Shown one piece after another: positions 19,926 to 28,588 of a stretch of 64,000 nucleotides of DNA. The notes beneath the pieces were generated by a model. The model saw nothing but the letters and a program-made list of their open reading frames with translations, was not told where the DNA came from and made no database searches. The translations under genes and the position numbers were made by a program. Numbering within the stretch: position 1 is the stretch's first letter; the number at the start of each line of letters is the position of its first letter. The DNA comes from JASHPR01 sp963795055 (lineage in GTDB: Bacteria > Actinomycetota > Actinomycetes > Streptosporangiales > Streptosporangiaceae): contig CAWCGJ010000044.1 in assembly GCA_963795055.1 (NCBI GenBank), positions 1-64,000 of the forward strand, read 5' to 3'.

Positions 19926-22088
19926 GTGATCCGGGGTTCGACCGATATGTCCGAGATGACAGATAACAGCGGGCCGGAGCCGCCCGAGCCCGTCGCCGGC
20001 GAGGCCGGGCCGCCCGCCGACGGCGCCGCGACCGCCGCCGGTGACGCGGCGCAGCCCGCTGACGGTGCGGTGAAGGTAGCCGGCGGTGCCGTGACGGCGG
20101 GCGGCGGCGCGGCGAAGGCGGCTCGCGGTGCGGCGCAGCTCGCTGACGGTGTGGTAAAAGCGGGCGGCGGTGCCGTGAAGACAGGCGGCGCGGCGAAGGC
20201 CGCTGGTGGGGCCGCGAAGACTGCCGACGGGGCCGCGAAGGCCGCCGGGCGGCAGGCTGCGGCCGAGGCGCCGCCGGCCGATCACGAGTCGGCCTCGCGC
20301 CCGCCCGACCGCAGGAACCAGCGGCGCTGGGTGCCGGTGACCGCGGGCATCGTGGCCTTCCTGCTCGGTCTGGCCTACATCATCGAGGGCTTCCGGACCC
20401 GGGTCATCTACACCCACCTCAAGCACCCGCTGCACCGGCTGACCGAGATCGCGCCCGGCGTGCTGGCGATCGTGCCCCGCGTCGCCGACGTCATCATCGG
20501 CCTGCTGCTGCTCATGCTCTCGCACGGCCTGCGCAGACGGAAGCGGCGGGCCTGGGAGGGAGTGACGCTGCTGCTGGCGTTCAGCGTGGTGACGCACGCC
20601 GTGCTGCCGGGCCGGCACCTCGTCCCCGCCCTCGTCACGGTGGCGCTGCTGGTCGTCCTGTGTATCTACCGCAAGGAGTTCTACGCGGTCGGCGACCCCA
20701 GGACCCGGTGGCGCGCGCTGTGGGCGCTCATCGGCCTCCTGGTCGCCGACGTGATCATCGGCCTGACCTTTATCTCGCTCACCAAGGGCCTCGAGGCGGA
20801 CTACACGTTCGGGCAGCGGCTGCAGTCCGTGATCTACGGCCTGCTCGGCTTCGGCGGCCCGGTCAATTTCACGTCGGAAACCCGCGGCGACGTCTTCTCC
20901 TTCCTCATGGGGGGACTCGGGCTGTTCACCGTGATTGTCTTCCTGTACTTGTTCCTGCGCCCGGTCAAGCGCGTGGCCAGGCTCAGCGGCCAGGACGCGA
21001 GCCGGATCAGGGACCTGCTGGCCAAGCAGGGTGAGCGGGATTCGCTCGGCTACTTCACGCTGCGCACGGACAAGAGCGTGATCTGGTCGGCGACCGGCAA
21101 GTCGTGCATCGGCTACCGGATCCTGTCCGGCGTGATGCTGGCCAGCGGGGATCCCCTCGGCGATCCCGAGGCCTGGCCCGGCGCGATCAACGCGTTCCTC
21201 GACGAGGCGTCGCGGCACGCCTGGGTCCCGGCCGTGCTCGGATGCAGCGAACTCGGGGCGGAGACCTGGTGCCGCGAGGGCGGCGGGCTGACGGCGCTGG
21301 AACTCGGCGACGAGGCGGTCGTCAACGTGGCCGAGTTCAGCCTGCAGGGCAGGTCCATGAAGAACGTCCGGCAGATGGTGACGAGGGTATGCCGGAATGG
21401 CTATTCCGCCGAGATCCGCCGGGCGGGCGACATCCCGCGCCCGGAGATAGACCGGATGATCCGGCAGGCCGATTCGTGGCGCGGGAGCCCGACCGAGCGG
21501 GGCTTCTCGATGGCGCTGGGCCGTGTCGGTGCGCCCGGTGACGAGGACTGCGTGATCGCCACGGCCACCAAGGACGGCGTGCTCTGCGCGATCCTGCACT
21601 TCGTGCCCTGGGGACCCGACGGTCTGTCGCTCGACCTGATGCGCCGGGACCGCTCGGCCCAGCCGGGCCTGAACGACTTTCTCATCGTCGAGACCATCAA
21701 GACCGCGCCGGACCTCGGCGTCAAGCGCATCTCGCTGAACTTCGCCATGTTCCGGGCCGCTTTGGAGCGAGGGGAGCGGATCGGGGCCGGGCCGGTGATG
21801 CGTGCCTGGCGCGGCATCCTGCTGTTCCTGTCCCGGTGGTTCCAGATCGAGTCGCTGTATAAGTTCAACGCCAAGTTCTGCCCGCAGTGGGTTCCGAGGT
21901 TCTTCGTCTACACCGGCACCAGGGACGTCCCGAGGATCGGCCTGGCCGCGATGGAGGCGGAGGCCTTCCTGGTCTGGCCCACCCTGGAGGTGCGCCGGAT
22001 GGCCCGCCGGACCGCGCGCTGGCTCGGGCTGGGGAAGGTCCGGCGCCGCCTGCACCCGGAGCGCCCGGGCTCGGGCGCGGCCGCGTAG
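19926..22088 (+). CDS. MprF/LysX-like phosphatidylglycerol lysyltransferase (DUF2156)
   Basis: 720-aa membrane protein. Residues 1-135 are low-complexity Ala/Gly/Lys-rich, built from degenerate 7-15-residue units such as GAAKAAGGAAKTADGAAKAAG. About six transmembrane helices follow (about 136-350), then a soluble DUF2156 aminoacyltransferase domain (about 360-690) with ERDSLGYFTLRTDKS at its start and a GNAT-like fold. The family moves lysine (or another amino acid) from aminoacyl-tRNA to phosphatidylglycerol, changing surface charge. The membrane part is shorter than in full MprF, so flipping is uncertain. Start may be GTG 19926, ATG 19947 or ATG 19956; TACTCT (19912-19917) 8 nt before the GTG would allow a leaderless start. 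It interrupts the folate cluster. Confidence 0.85.
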   Translation: MIRGSTDMSEMTDNSGPEPPEPVAGEAGPPADGAATAAGDAAQPADGAVKVAGGAVTAGGGAAKAARGAAQLADGVVKAGGGAVKTGGAAKAAGGAAKTADGAAKAAGRQAAAEAPPADHESASRPPDRRNQRRWVPVTAGIVAFLLGLAYIIEGFRTRVIYTHLKHPLHRLTEIAPGVLAIVPRVADVIIGLLLLMLSHGLRRRKRRAWEGVTLLLAFSVVTHAVLPGRHLVPALVTVALLVVLCIYRKEFYAVGDPRTRWRALWALIGLLVADVIIGLTFISLTKGLEADYTFGQRLQSVIYGLLGFGGPVNFTSETRGDVFSFLMGGLGLFTVIVFLYLFLRPVKRVARLSGQDASRIRDLLAKQGERDSLGYFTLRTDKSVIWSATGKSCIGYRILSGVMLASGDPLGDPEAWPGAINAFLDEASRHAWVPAVLGCSELGAETWCREGGGLTALELGDEAVVNVAEFSLQGRSMKNVRQMVTRVCRNGYSAEIRRAGDIPRPEIDRMIRQADSWRGSPTERGFSMALGRVGAPGDEDCVIATATKDGVLCAILHFVPWGPDGLSLDLMRRDRSAQPGLNDFLIVETIKTAPDLGVKRISLNFAMFRAALERGERIGAGPVMRAWRGILLFLSRWFQIESLYKFNAKFCPQWVPRFFVYTGTRDVPRIGLAAMEAEAFLVWPTLEVRRMARRTARWLGLGKVRRRLHPERPGSGAAA

Positions 22089-22105
22089 CCCGTAAATTAG
22101 GCGTT

Positions 22106-23011
22106 GTGACGGGCGAGGCGCGTATACAGGCTGTGCCGGTGCGAGCGCATCCGGCGGGCCTGCCCGCGCCGCCGCGCTGCCTGGTCATGGGGGTTGTCAA
22201 CGTGACCCCGGACTCCTTCTCCGATGGCGGGGCCTGGCTGGAGCCGGCCGCCGCCGTGGCCCACGGCCTACGGCTCGCCGCCGAGGGAGCGGACCTCGTC
22301 GACGTGGGCGGCGAATCCACCCGGCCGGGAGCGGCGCGGGTGGACGAGGCGGAGGAACTGCGCCGGATCGGCCCGGTGGTCACCGAGCTGGCCGCCGCCG
22401 GGGTCCTGGTCAGCGTAGACACCATGCGGCCGGCCGTGGCCGAGCTCGCGCTCGGGGCCGGGGCCCGGCTGGTCAACGACATCAGCGGGGGGCGAGCCGA
22501 CCCGGGGCTGGCCCGGCTGGTGGCCGGCGCGGGCGTGCCCTACGTCGTCGCCCACTGGCGCGGGTTCAGCCAGGACATGCAGGACCGGGCCGTCTACGAC
22601 GATGTCGTGCGCGAGGTCCGCGACGAGCTCAGGCGGCAGGTCGACACGGTCATCGCGGCGGGAGTCGACCCGTCGATGATCATCGTGGATCCCGCGCTCG
22701 GCTTCGCCAAGCTGGCCGGGCACAACTGGTCGCTGCTGGCCAGGCTCGGCGAGATCTCCCGGCTCGGCGGCGGCTCGCCGTTCCCGGTGCTGGTCGGCGC
22801 GTCCAGGAAGAGCTTCCTGGGGCGGCTGCTCAGCGACGCCGGGGGCGACCCGCGCCCGGTCACGGAGCGCGACGACGCCACGGTGGCGGTGTCCGCCCTG
22901 GCCGCGGCGGCCGGCGCGTGGTGCGTCCGGGTGCACGCCGTCGCGGCGAACGTGGATGCCGTGCGGGTCGCGGCGCGGTGGCGCGACGCCCTCGGGTCAG
23001 GGGCGGGGTGA
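22106..23011 (+). CDS. folP: Dihydropteroate synthase
   Basis: 301-aa TIM-barrel enzyme joining p-aminobenzoate to dihydropterin pyrophosphate, the sulfonamide target. Seen: MGVVNVTPDSFSDGG (signature 1), DVGGESTRPGA (signature 2), NDISGG, and the C-terminal VGASRKSFLG with RVHAV, covering the pterin and sulfa-binding loops. There is no Shine-Dalgarno before GTG 22106, but TAAATT (22093-22098) lies 7 nt upstream, so the gene is probably leaderless with its own promoter. folB begins inside its stop codon (GTGA overlap). Confidence 0.95.
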   Translation: MTGEARIQAVPVRAHPAGLPAPPRCLVMGVVNVTPDSFSDGGAWLEPAAAVAHGLRLAAEGADLVDVGGESTRPGAARVDEAEELRRIGPVVTELAAAGVLVSVDTMRPAVAELALGAGARLVNDISGGRADPGLARLVAGAGVPYVVAHWRGFSQDMQDRAVYDDVVREVRDELRRQVDTVIAAGVDPSMIIVDPALGFAKLAGHNWSLLARLGEISRLGGGSPFPVLVGASRKSFLGRLLSDAGGDPRPVTERDDATVAVSALAAAAGAWCVRVHAVAANVDAVRVAARWRDALGSGAG

Positions 23012-23385
23012 CGGGCCTGGCCACCGACCGTATCTCGCTGATCGGCCTGCGCGTGTTCGGGCGCCACGGCGTCCTCGCGCACGAGCGCCGCGACGGCCAG
23101 GAATTCGTGGTGGACGCGGTGCTCTGGCTGGACACCAGGCCCGCGGCGGCCGCCGACGACCTGGCCCTGACCGTTGACTACGCCGCGGTGGCCAGCAGAC
23201 TCGCGGCCGTCGTTTCCGGCGAGCCCGTCGCGCTGATCGAGACGCTGGCCGACCGCCTCGCCGCGGCCTGCCTGTCCGCCCACGAGGCCGTGCGCGACGT
23301 GGAGATCACCGTGCACAAGCCGCACGCGCCGCTGGTCCAGTCGTTCGGCGACGTGACCGTCACCATCCGCCGGAGCCGGGCATGA
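23008..23385 (+). CDS. folB: Dihydroneopterin aldolase
   Basis: 125-aa enzyme cleaving dihydroneopterin to 6-hydroxymethyl-dihydropterin and glycolaldehyde. The family core DRISLIGLRVFGRHGVLAHE and the catalytic region with VDYAAVA and IETLADRLA are present, ending in VTVTIRRSR. The GTG start overlaps folP's TGA; the stop overlaps folK's ATG, so folP-folB-folK are translated in series. Length is typical. Confidence 0.95.
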   Translation: MTGLATDRISLIGLRVFGRHGVLAHERRDGQEFVVDAVLWLDTRPAAAADDLALTVDYAAVASRLAAVVSGEPVALIETLADRLAAACLSAHEAVRDVEITVHKPHAPLVQSFGDVTVTIRRSRA

Positions 23386-23894
23386 CGCCGCGGAGCACGG
23401 TCGTGCTGGCCCTGGGCAGCAACCTCGGCGACCGGCTGGCCAACCTGCAGGCCGCCGTCGATGCCCTGGGCGCCGGGCCCAGCCTCGATGAGGTCGCGGT
23501 CTCGCCGGTCTACGAGACCGCGCCCGTCGGCGGCCCGCCCCAGCCGGACTACCTGAATGCCGTGCTCGTCGCCGCGACGTCGCTGCCGCCCCGCGCCGTC
23601 CTGGAGCGCGGCCGGGCGGCGGAGGCCGCGCTGGGCCGGGTCCGCGGGCCGCGGTGGGGCCCGCGCACCATCGACGTCGATGTCATCGCGTACGGGAACG
23701 AGATCAGCGGCGACTCGGAGCTCACGCTGCCGCATCCCCGCGCGCACGAGCGGGCCTTCGTCCTCGCCCCCTGGCACGACGTCAATCCCGACGCGGTGAT
23801 CCCGGGCCGGGGCCGGGTGGCCGACCTGCTCGTCGGCGTAGGCACCGCCGGGGTCCGGCTCCGGAGCGACGCTAAGCTGCGGCTGCCCGCATGA
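23382..23894 (+). CDS. folK: 2-amino-4-hydroxy-6-hydroxymethyldihydropteridine pyrophosphokinase
   Basis: 170-aa HPPK transferring pyrophosphate from ATP to hydroxymethyl-dihydropterin, just before the FolP step. ALGSNLGDRLANLQ (N-terminal loop), VSPVYETAPVGG, GPRTIDVDVIAYG (two Mg-binding Asp residues) and LPHPRAHERAFVLAPW are the family signatures. ATG overlaps the folB stop by 4 bp, and its stop overlaps the DUF3180 start in the same manner. Confidence 0.96.
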   Translation: MTPRSTVVLALGSNLGDRLANLQAAVDALGAGPSLDEVAVSPVYETAPVGGPPQPDYLNAVLVAATSLPPRAVLERGRAAEAALGRVRGPRWGPRTIDVDVIAYGNEISGDSELTLPHPRAHERAFVLAPWHDVNPDAVIPGRGRVADLLVGVGTAGVRLRSDAKLRLPA

Positions 23895-24352
23895 CCCCGA
23901 CCCGGCCCTGGACCTTGCTGGCCGTCGCCGCGGTCTGCGCGGTCGTGGCGTGGCTGGTCGTCCGGTCGTCGTTTGCGGACCTGCCGACGCTGCCGTGGAC
24001 CGCGGTGCCTGCCCTGCTGCTGCTCGCCGCCGCGGAGGCGCTGAGCGGCCGCAACCTCCGGGCCCGGATCCAGGGCCGCCGGAGCGGCAAGCCGCTGGCG
24101 CCGATAGCGGTGGCCCGGATGGTCGCGCTGGCCAAGGCCAGTTCCCTGGGGGGTGCCGCGTTCGGCGGGCTCGCCGCCGGATTCCTGGTCTACACGGCGG
24201 GCTTCCTCAACCTGACCGTGCCGAGGCACGACGCCATCGCCGCGGCCGCCACGGTTGCCGCGGCGGCCATCCTGGTCGCGGCCGGGCTGTACCTGGAGCA
24301 CTGCTGCCGGGCTCCGCGGGCCCGGGATGACGACGGTCCCCCGGTATCCTGA
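23891..24352 (+). CDS. DUF3180 membrane protein
   Basis: 153-aa integral membrane protein with four predicted helices (about 8-24, 38-51, 90-110 and 120-137) and a conserved basic stretch RNLRARIQGRRSGKPLAP between helices 2 and 3. DUF3180 proteins follow folK in actinobacteria (Rv3605c position), but no function is known. The ATGA overlap with folK shows coupling to the folate operon. Confidence 0.88.
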   Translation: MTPTRPWTLLAVAAVCAVVAWLVVRSSFADLPTLPWTAVPALLLLAAAEALSGRNLRARIQGRRSGKPLAPIAVARMVALAKASSLGGAAFGGLAAGFLVYTAGFLNLTVPRHDAIAAAATVAAAAILVAAGLYLEHCCRAPRARDDDGPPVS

Positions 24353-24389
24353 TCGTCGCTGTCCGGTACCCGGCGAGGACTGGAACTTG

Positions 24390-25289
24390 ATGAACCCGGA
24401 GAACCCGAGCGCGCATCCCGCCATGCTCCGCGTGGGCGTCGTCGGCGCCGGCCGCGTGGGCAGCACCCTCGCGGCCGCGCTGGGCCGGGCGGGTCATGAG
24501 ATCGTCGCGGTGTCCGCCGTGTCCGAGACCTCGGTCCGGAGGGCGCGGCGGAACCTGCCCGGGGTCGCGATCAGGCCGCCGCCCGAGGTGGTCGCCGCGG
24601 CCGACCTGGTCCTGCTGACGGTCCCCGACGACGTGCTGCCCGGCCTGGTGACCGGGCTGGCCGCGACCGGGGCCGCCCTGGAGGGCCGCCTGGTCGCGCA
24701 CACCAGCGGCCGTCATGGCCTGGCCGTGCTCGAGCCGGCGGTCCGGGCCGGCGCGCTGCCGCTCGCCCTGCACCCGGTCATGACCTTCACCGGCCGTCCC
24801 GACGACATCGACCGGCTGGCCGGGATCAGCTTCGGGGTCACCGCACCCGACTCGCTCCGGCTGGCCGCCGAGGCGCTGGTGGTCGAGATGGGCGGCGAGC
24901 CGGTGTTCATCGCCGAGGAGCGGCGGGGCCTTTACCACGCGGCGCTCGCCAGCGCCGCCAATCACCTGGTCACTCTGGTGGTGCAGGCCGCCGACCTGCT
25001 GCGGGAGGCGGGCGTGGACGAGCCAGCGCGGATGCTCGGCCCGCTGCTGGAGGCCGCGCTCGACAACGCGCTGGAACTCGGCGACGCCGCCCTGACCGGT
25101 CCGGTCGCGCGCGGCGACGCGGACACCGTGGCCAGCCACGTCCGCGCGCTGCGGGCCGCTGCGCCGGAGGCGCTGCCCGCCTACCTGGCCCTGGCCCGGC
25201 TGACCGCGGACCGGGCGCTCGCCGCGGGCACCCTGTCCGCGCCCGACGCGCAGCGGCTGCTCGGCGTGCTCGGCGGAGCCCCTCAGTGA
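24390..25289 (+). CDS. Rossmann-like/DUF2520 oxidoreductase-type protein
   Basis: 299-aa protein with an N-terminal dinucleotide fold, LRVGVVGAGRVGSTLAAAL (GxGxxG), then the Rossmann-like half and a C-terminal DUF2520 helical half with PLALHPVMTFTG and AAANHLVTLVVQAADLL. Members resemble ketopantoate or pyrroline-5-carboxylate reductases. Its position directly before panC (4-bp overlap) suggests a pantothenate-related reduction, such as ketopantoate to pantoate, but this is inference. ATG 24390 was used; an internal ATG at 24423 sits closer to the fold. Confidence 0.85.
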   Translation: MNPENPSAHPAMLRVGVVGAGRVGSTLAAALGRAGHEIVAVSAVSETSVRRARRNLPGVAIRPPPEVVAAADLVLLTVPDDVLPGLVTGLAATGAALEGRLVAHTSGRHGLAVLEPAVRAGALPLALHPVMTFTGRPDDIDRLAGISFGVTAPDSLRLAAEALVVEMGGEPVFIAEERRGLYHAALASAANHLVTLVVQAADLLREAGVDEPARMLGPLLEAALDNALELGDAALTGPVARGDADTVASHVRALRAAAPEALPAYLALARLTADRALAAGTLSAPDAQRLLGVLGGAPQ

Positions 25290-26155
25290 GTCCCGTCCTG
25301 GCCCGGACCAGGGCCGAGCTCGCGGCCGCTCGCGCCGGGCTGGCCGGGCCGGTGGTGCTCGTCCCGACCATGGGAGCGCTGCACCAGGGGCACCGGGCCC
25401 TGCTCCGGCGGGCGCGAGAGATCGCCACCCCGAACGGGAACGTCGTGGTGTCGGTGTTCGTGAACCCGCTCCAGTTCGGGGCCGGCGAGGACTTCAGCGG
25501 CTACCCGCGGACCCTCGACCGGGACCTGGCCGTCTGCGCCGAGGAGGGCGCGGCCGTGGTCTTCGCCCCCGCCCGCGAGCAGGTGTATCCCGCGCCGCCG
25601 CTGATCAAGGTCGATCCCGGCCCGGTGGGGCAGCTGCTGGAGGGCAGCTCACGGCCCGGCTTCTTCGTCGGCGTGCTCACGGTGGTGCTGAAGCTCTTCC
25701 AGCTGGTCCGGCCCGACGCCGCGGTCTTCGGGCAGAAGGACGCACAGCAGCTCGCGCTGGTCCGGCAGATGACCGCCGACCTCGACCTGGGCGTGGACAT
25801 CGCGGCGGTGCCGATCGTCCGGGACCCGGACGGGCTCGCCGTCTCCAGCCGGAACGCCTACCTTTCGGCCGCCGAGCGGTCGACGGCGCTGGCCCTGTCG
25901 CGCGGGCTGGCGGCGGGGAGCGCGGCCGAGGCTGCCGGGCCGGCTGCCGTACTGGCCGCGGGGCGCGCCGTGCTCGACCGTGCCGCCGGCGCCGACCCGC
26001 CGCTCGTGCTCGACTACCTGGCCCTGGTGGACCCGGTCCGGTTCACCGCGATCGGCGACGGCCACCGCGGCCGGGCGCTGCTCCTGGTCGCGGCCCGGGC
26101 CGGGACGACCAGGCTGATCGACAACGCGCAGGTAACGCTGGGCGGCAAGCCCTGA
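25286..26155 (+). CDS. panC: Pantoate-beta-alanine ligase
   Basis: 289-aa nucleotidyl-transferase-fold enzyme condensing pantoate with beta-alanine via pantoyl-adenylate. VPTMGALHQGH (HIGH-type signature), VSVFVNPLQFG, FGQKDAQQL and SSRNAYLS (KMSKS-like) are all present. GTG start overlaps the preceding stop by 4 bp. It is followed 21 bp later by coaX; panD, which lies between them in mycobacteria, is not here. Confidence 0.96.
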   Translation: MSPVLARTRAELAAARAGLAGPVVLVPTMGALHQGHRALLRRAREIATPNGNVVVSVFVNPLQFGAGEDFSGYPRTLDRDLAVCAEEGAAVVFAPAREQVYPAPPLIKVDPGPVGQLLEGSSRPGFFVGVLTVVLKLFQLVRPDAAVFGQKDAQQLALVRQMTADLDLGVDIAAVPIVRDPDGLAVSSRNAYLSAAERSTALALSRGLAAGSAAEAAGPAAVLAAGRAVLDRAAGADPPLVLDYLALVDPVRFTAIGDGHRGRALLLVAARAGTTRLIDNAQVTLGGKP

Positions 26156-26176
26156 TCGGCGGGCGGAGGGAGCCCC

Positions 26177-26971
26177 ATGCTACTGACGATCGACGTCGGG
26201 AACACCAACACCGTGCTCGGCGTGTTCTCCGGTCACGAGGTGGTCGAGCACTGGCGCATCGCCACCGACCCGGTCCGCACCGCCGATGAGCTCGCGGTGA
26301 TCCTGCAGGGCCTGCTGGCCCAGAGCGTGCACGTCAAGGACCCTGACATCAGCGGCTTCGCGCTCTGCTCCACCGTTCCGTCCGTGCTGCACGAGATGCG
26401 GGAGATGTTCCGCCGCTACTACTCGGACGTGCCCGCGATCATCGTGGAGCCGGGGATCAGGACCGGGGTCCCGGTACGGACGGACAACCCGAAGGAAGTC
26501 GGCAGCGACCGGATCATGAACGCGCTGGCCGCCGTGCACCTCTACGGCGGTCCCGCGCTCGTCGTCGACTTCGGCACGTCGACGAACTTCGACGCGATCA
26601 GCGAGAAGGGCGAGTTCGTCGGCGGCGCGCTGGCCCCCGGCATCGAGATCTCGGTCGACGCGCTGTCGCGACGGGCGGCGCAGCTGCTCAAGGTGGAGCT
26701 GACCCGCCCGAGCCGGGTCATCGGCAAGAACACCGTCGAGTCGCTGCAGTCGGGGATCATCTTCGGGTTCGCGGGCCAGGTCGAAGGCCTGGCCCGGCGG
26801 ATCGCGGAGGAGCTGGCCCCCGGCGACCCGGACTCGGTGACGGTCATCGCCACCGGCGGGCTGGCGCCGCTGGTCATCGACGAGGTAAGCGTGATCGATC
26901 GGTACGAGCCCTGGCTGACCCTGACCGGCCTGCGGCTGGTCTACGAGCGCAATACCGCGGACGGCTCGTGA
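26177..26971 (+). CDS. coaX: Type III pantothenate kinase
   Basis: 264-aa ASKHA-fold kinase catalysing the first step of coenzyme A synthesis, not inhibited by CoA. IDVGNTNTVLGVFSG forms the phosphate-binding strand; IRTGVPVRTDNPKEVGSDRIMN, VVDFGTSTNFD (catalytic Asp) and GGALAPGIEIS are family signatures. GGAGGGAG lies upstream of ATG 26177. Together with panC it forms the local CoA supply module. Confidence 0.95.
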   Translation: MLLTIDVGNTNTVLGVFSGHEVVEHWRIATDPVRTADELAVILQGLLAQSVHVKDPDISGFALCSTVPSVLHEMREMFRRYYSDVPAIIVEPGIRTGVPVRTDNPKEVGSDRIMNALAAVHLYGGPALVVDFGTSTNFDAISEKGEFVGGALAPGIEISVDALSRRAAQLLKVELTRPSRVIGKNTVESLQSGIIFGFAGQVEGLARRIAEELAPGDPDSVTVIATGGLAPLVIDEVSVIDRYEPWLTLTGLRLVYERNTADGS

Positions 26972-27025
26972 CCCCCGGCGAAACCACGGTGCCTGAGCGA
27001 GCGCCGGGCCGGTAATCTCTGGCAG

Positions 27026-28513
27026 GTGACGGACGATCAAGGGCCCGTGCCCGAGCAGATGCAGGTGCGCCTGGACAAGCTCGACCGCATCCGGAAAGAG
27101 GGCGGCGACCCGTACCCGGTCGGCTTCCCCCGCACGGCGACGATCGCCGAGATCCGCGCCAGATACCCCGACCTGGCGCCGGACACCGCGACCGGCGAGC
27201 GCGTCGGCGTCACCGGGCGGGTCATGCTGTCCCGCATCGGCGGCAAGCTGAGCTTCGCGACGATCAGGGACGGTACCGGCGACATCCAGGTCATGATCTC
27301 GTTGGACCGGGTCGGCGAGCAGGCCCTCGCCGCCTGGAAGCGTGACCTCGACCTGGGCGATCACGTCGGGGTCGAGGGCGAGGTGATCACCTCGCGCAGC
27401 GGGGAACTCTCGGTGCTCGCGGACTCCTTCGCGATCACCGCCAAGGCGCTGCGGCCGCTGCCGGAGAAGTTCGCCGGCCTGAGCGACCCGCAGGCGCGGG
27501 TGCGGCAGCGCTACGTCGACCTGATCGTCAACCCGGATGCGCGCCGGATGGCGGAGCTGCGCGCGGCGGTCACCAGGTCGTTGCGGGAGGAACTGCACGC
27601 GCGCGGCTTTCTCGAGGCCGAGACGCCGGTGCTGCAGGTCCTGCACGGCGGCGCGAACGCCCGCCCGTTCATCACCCACATCAACGCGTACAACATCGAG
27701 CTGTATCTGCGGATCGCCCTGGAGCTGTACCTGAAGCGGCTGGTGGTCGGGGGGATCGAGAGGGTCTACGAGATCGGCCGGATCTTCCGCAACGAAGGTG
27801 CGGACGCGACCCACAACCCCGAGTTCACCATGCTGGAGGCCTACGAGGCCTACGGCGACTACCACACGATCGGCACGCTCACCCGTGAGCTGATCCAGGC
27901 CGCCGCGCGGGCCGGGCTCGGCGGCACCGTGGTGCGCCGGCCGGACGGCTCCGAGCACGACATCGGCGGCGACTGGCCGTGGGTGGGCGTGCACGAGGCG
28001 ATCTCGGCCGCGCTGGGCGAACAGATCACCCCGGACACGGGCGAGGATGAGCTGCGCGCGCTGTCCGCGCGGGCCGGCATCCACCAGGAGCCGAAGTGGA
28101 ACCGGGGCCAGGTCGTGCTCGAACTCTACGAGCACCTGGTCGAGGCGCGCACGGTCACGCCGACCTTCTACCGCGACTTCCCGGTCGAGGTATCGCCGCT
28201 CACCAGGCAACACCGGTCCGACCCCCGGCTGGCCGAGCGGTGGGACCTGGTCGCGTTCGGCGCCGAGATCGGCACTGGCTACTCCGAGCTCGTGGATCCC
28301 GTGGTGCAGCGCGAGCGGCTCACCGCGCAATCCCTGCTCGCCGCGGGCGGCGACCCGGAGGCGATGCAGCTCGACGAGGACTTCCTCCGGGCCCTGGAAT
28401 ACGGCATGCCGCCGAGCGGCGGGATGGGCATGGGCATCGACCGGCTGCTGATCATGCTTACCGGCGCGACCATCAGGGAGACCATCCTGTTCCCGCTCGT
28501 CCGGCCGGACTGA
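27026..28513 (+). CDS. lysS: Lysyl-tRNA synthetase (class II)
   Basis: 495-aa class II lysyl-tRNA synthetase. An N-terminal OB-fold (about 55-160, RVGVTGRVMLSRIGGKLSF) binds the anticodon; motif 2 is FRNEGADATHNPEFTMLE and motif 3 GGMGMGIDRLLIMLTG. The GTG start lacks a spaced Shine-Dalgarno, but TAATCT (27013-27018) ends 7 nt upstream, giving a leaderless promoter geometry. Its 3' end faces the NlpC/P60 gene across a tandem repeat. Confidence 0.96.
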   Translation: MTDDQGPVPEQMQVRLDKLDRIRKEGGDPYPVGFPRTATIAEIRARYPDLAPDTATGERVGVTGRVMLSRIGGKLSFATIRDGTGDIQVMISLDRVGEQALAAWKRDLDLGDHVGVEGEVITSRSGELSVLADSFAITAKALRPLPEKFAGLSDPQARVRQRYVDLIVNPDARRMAELRAAVTRSLREELHARGFLEAETPVLQVLHGGANARPFITHINAYNIELYLRIALELYLKRLVVGGIERVYEIGRIFRNEGADATHNPEFTMLEAYEAYGDYHTIGTLTRELIQAAARAGLGGTVVRRPDGSEHDIGGDWPWVGVHEAISAALGEQITPDTGEDELRALSARAGIHQEPKWNRGQVVLELYEHLVEARTVTPTFYRDFPVEVSPLTRQHRSDPRLAERWDLVAFGAEIGTGYSELVDPVVQRERLTAQSLLAAGGDPEAMQLDEDFLRALEYGMPPSGGMGMGIDRLLIMLTGATIRETILFPLVRPD

Positions 28514-28519
28514 CCAGCG

Positions 28520-28582
28520 CCCGGGACCTTGACCGGGGCCCGGGACCTTGACCGGGGCCCGGGACCTTGACCGGGGCCCGGG
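28520..28582. repeat. 19-bp tandem repeat between convergent genes
   Basis: Three exact copies of CCCGGGACCTTGACCGGGG starting at 28520, 28539 and 28558, plus a partial fourth (CCCGGG at 28577-28582). Each junction makes the self-complementary CCGGGGCCCGG, so transcripts from either side can fold. It lies between the lysS stop and the nlpC stop and may serve as a bidirectional terminator. Confidence 0.85.
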
Positions 28583-28588
28583 CAGGCC

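Noticed and set aside
26180..28330. 716-aa open frame antisense to coaX and lysS
   Set aside because: Shadow frame caused by strong third-base G/C; spans two real genes and their gap.
28520..28582. CRISPR array
   Set aside because: Copies are directly adjacent with no spacers and no cas genes exist in the window.
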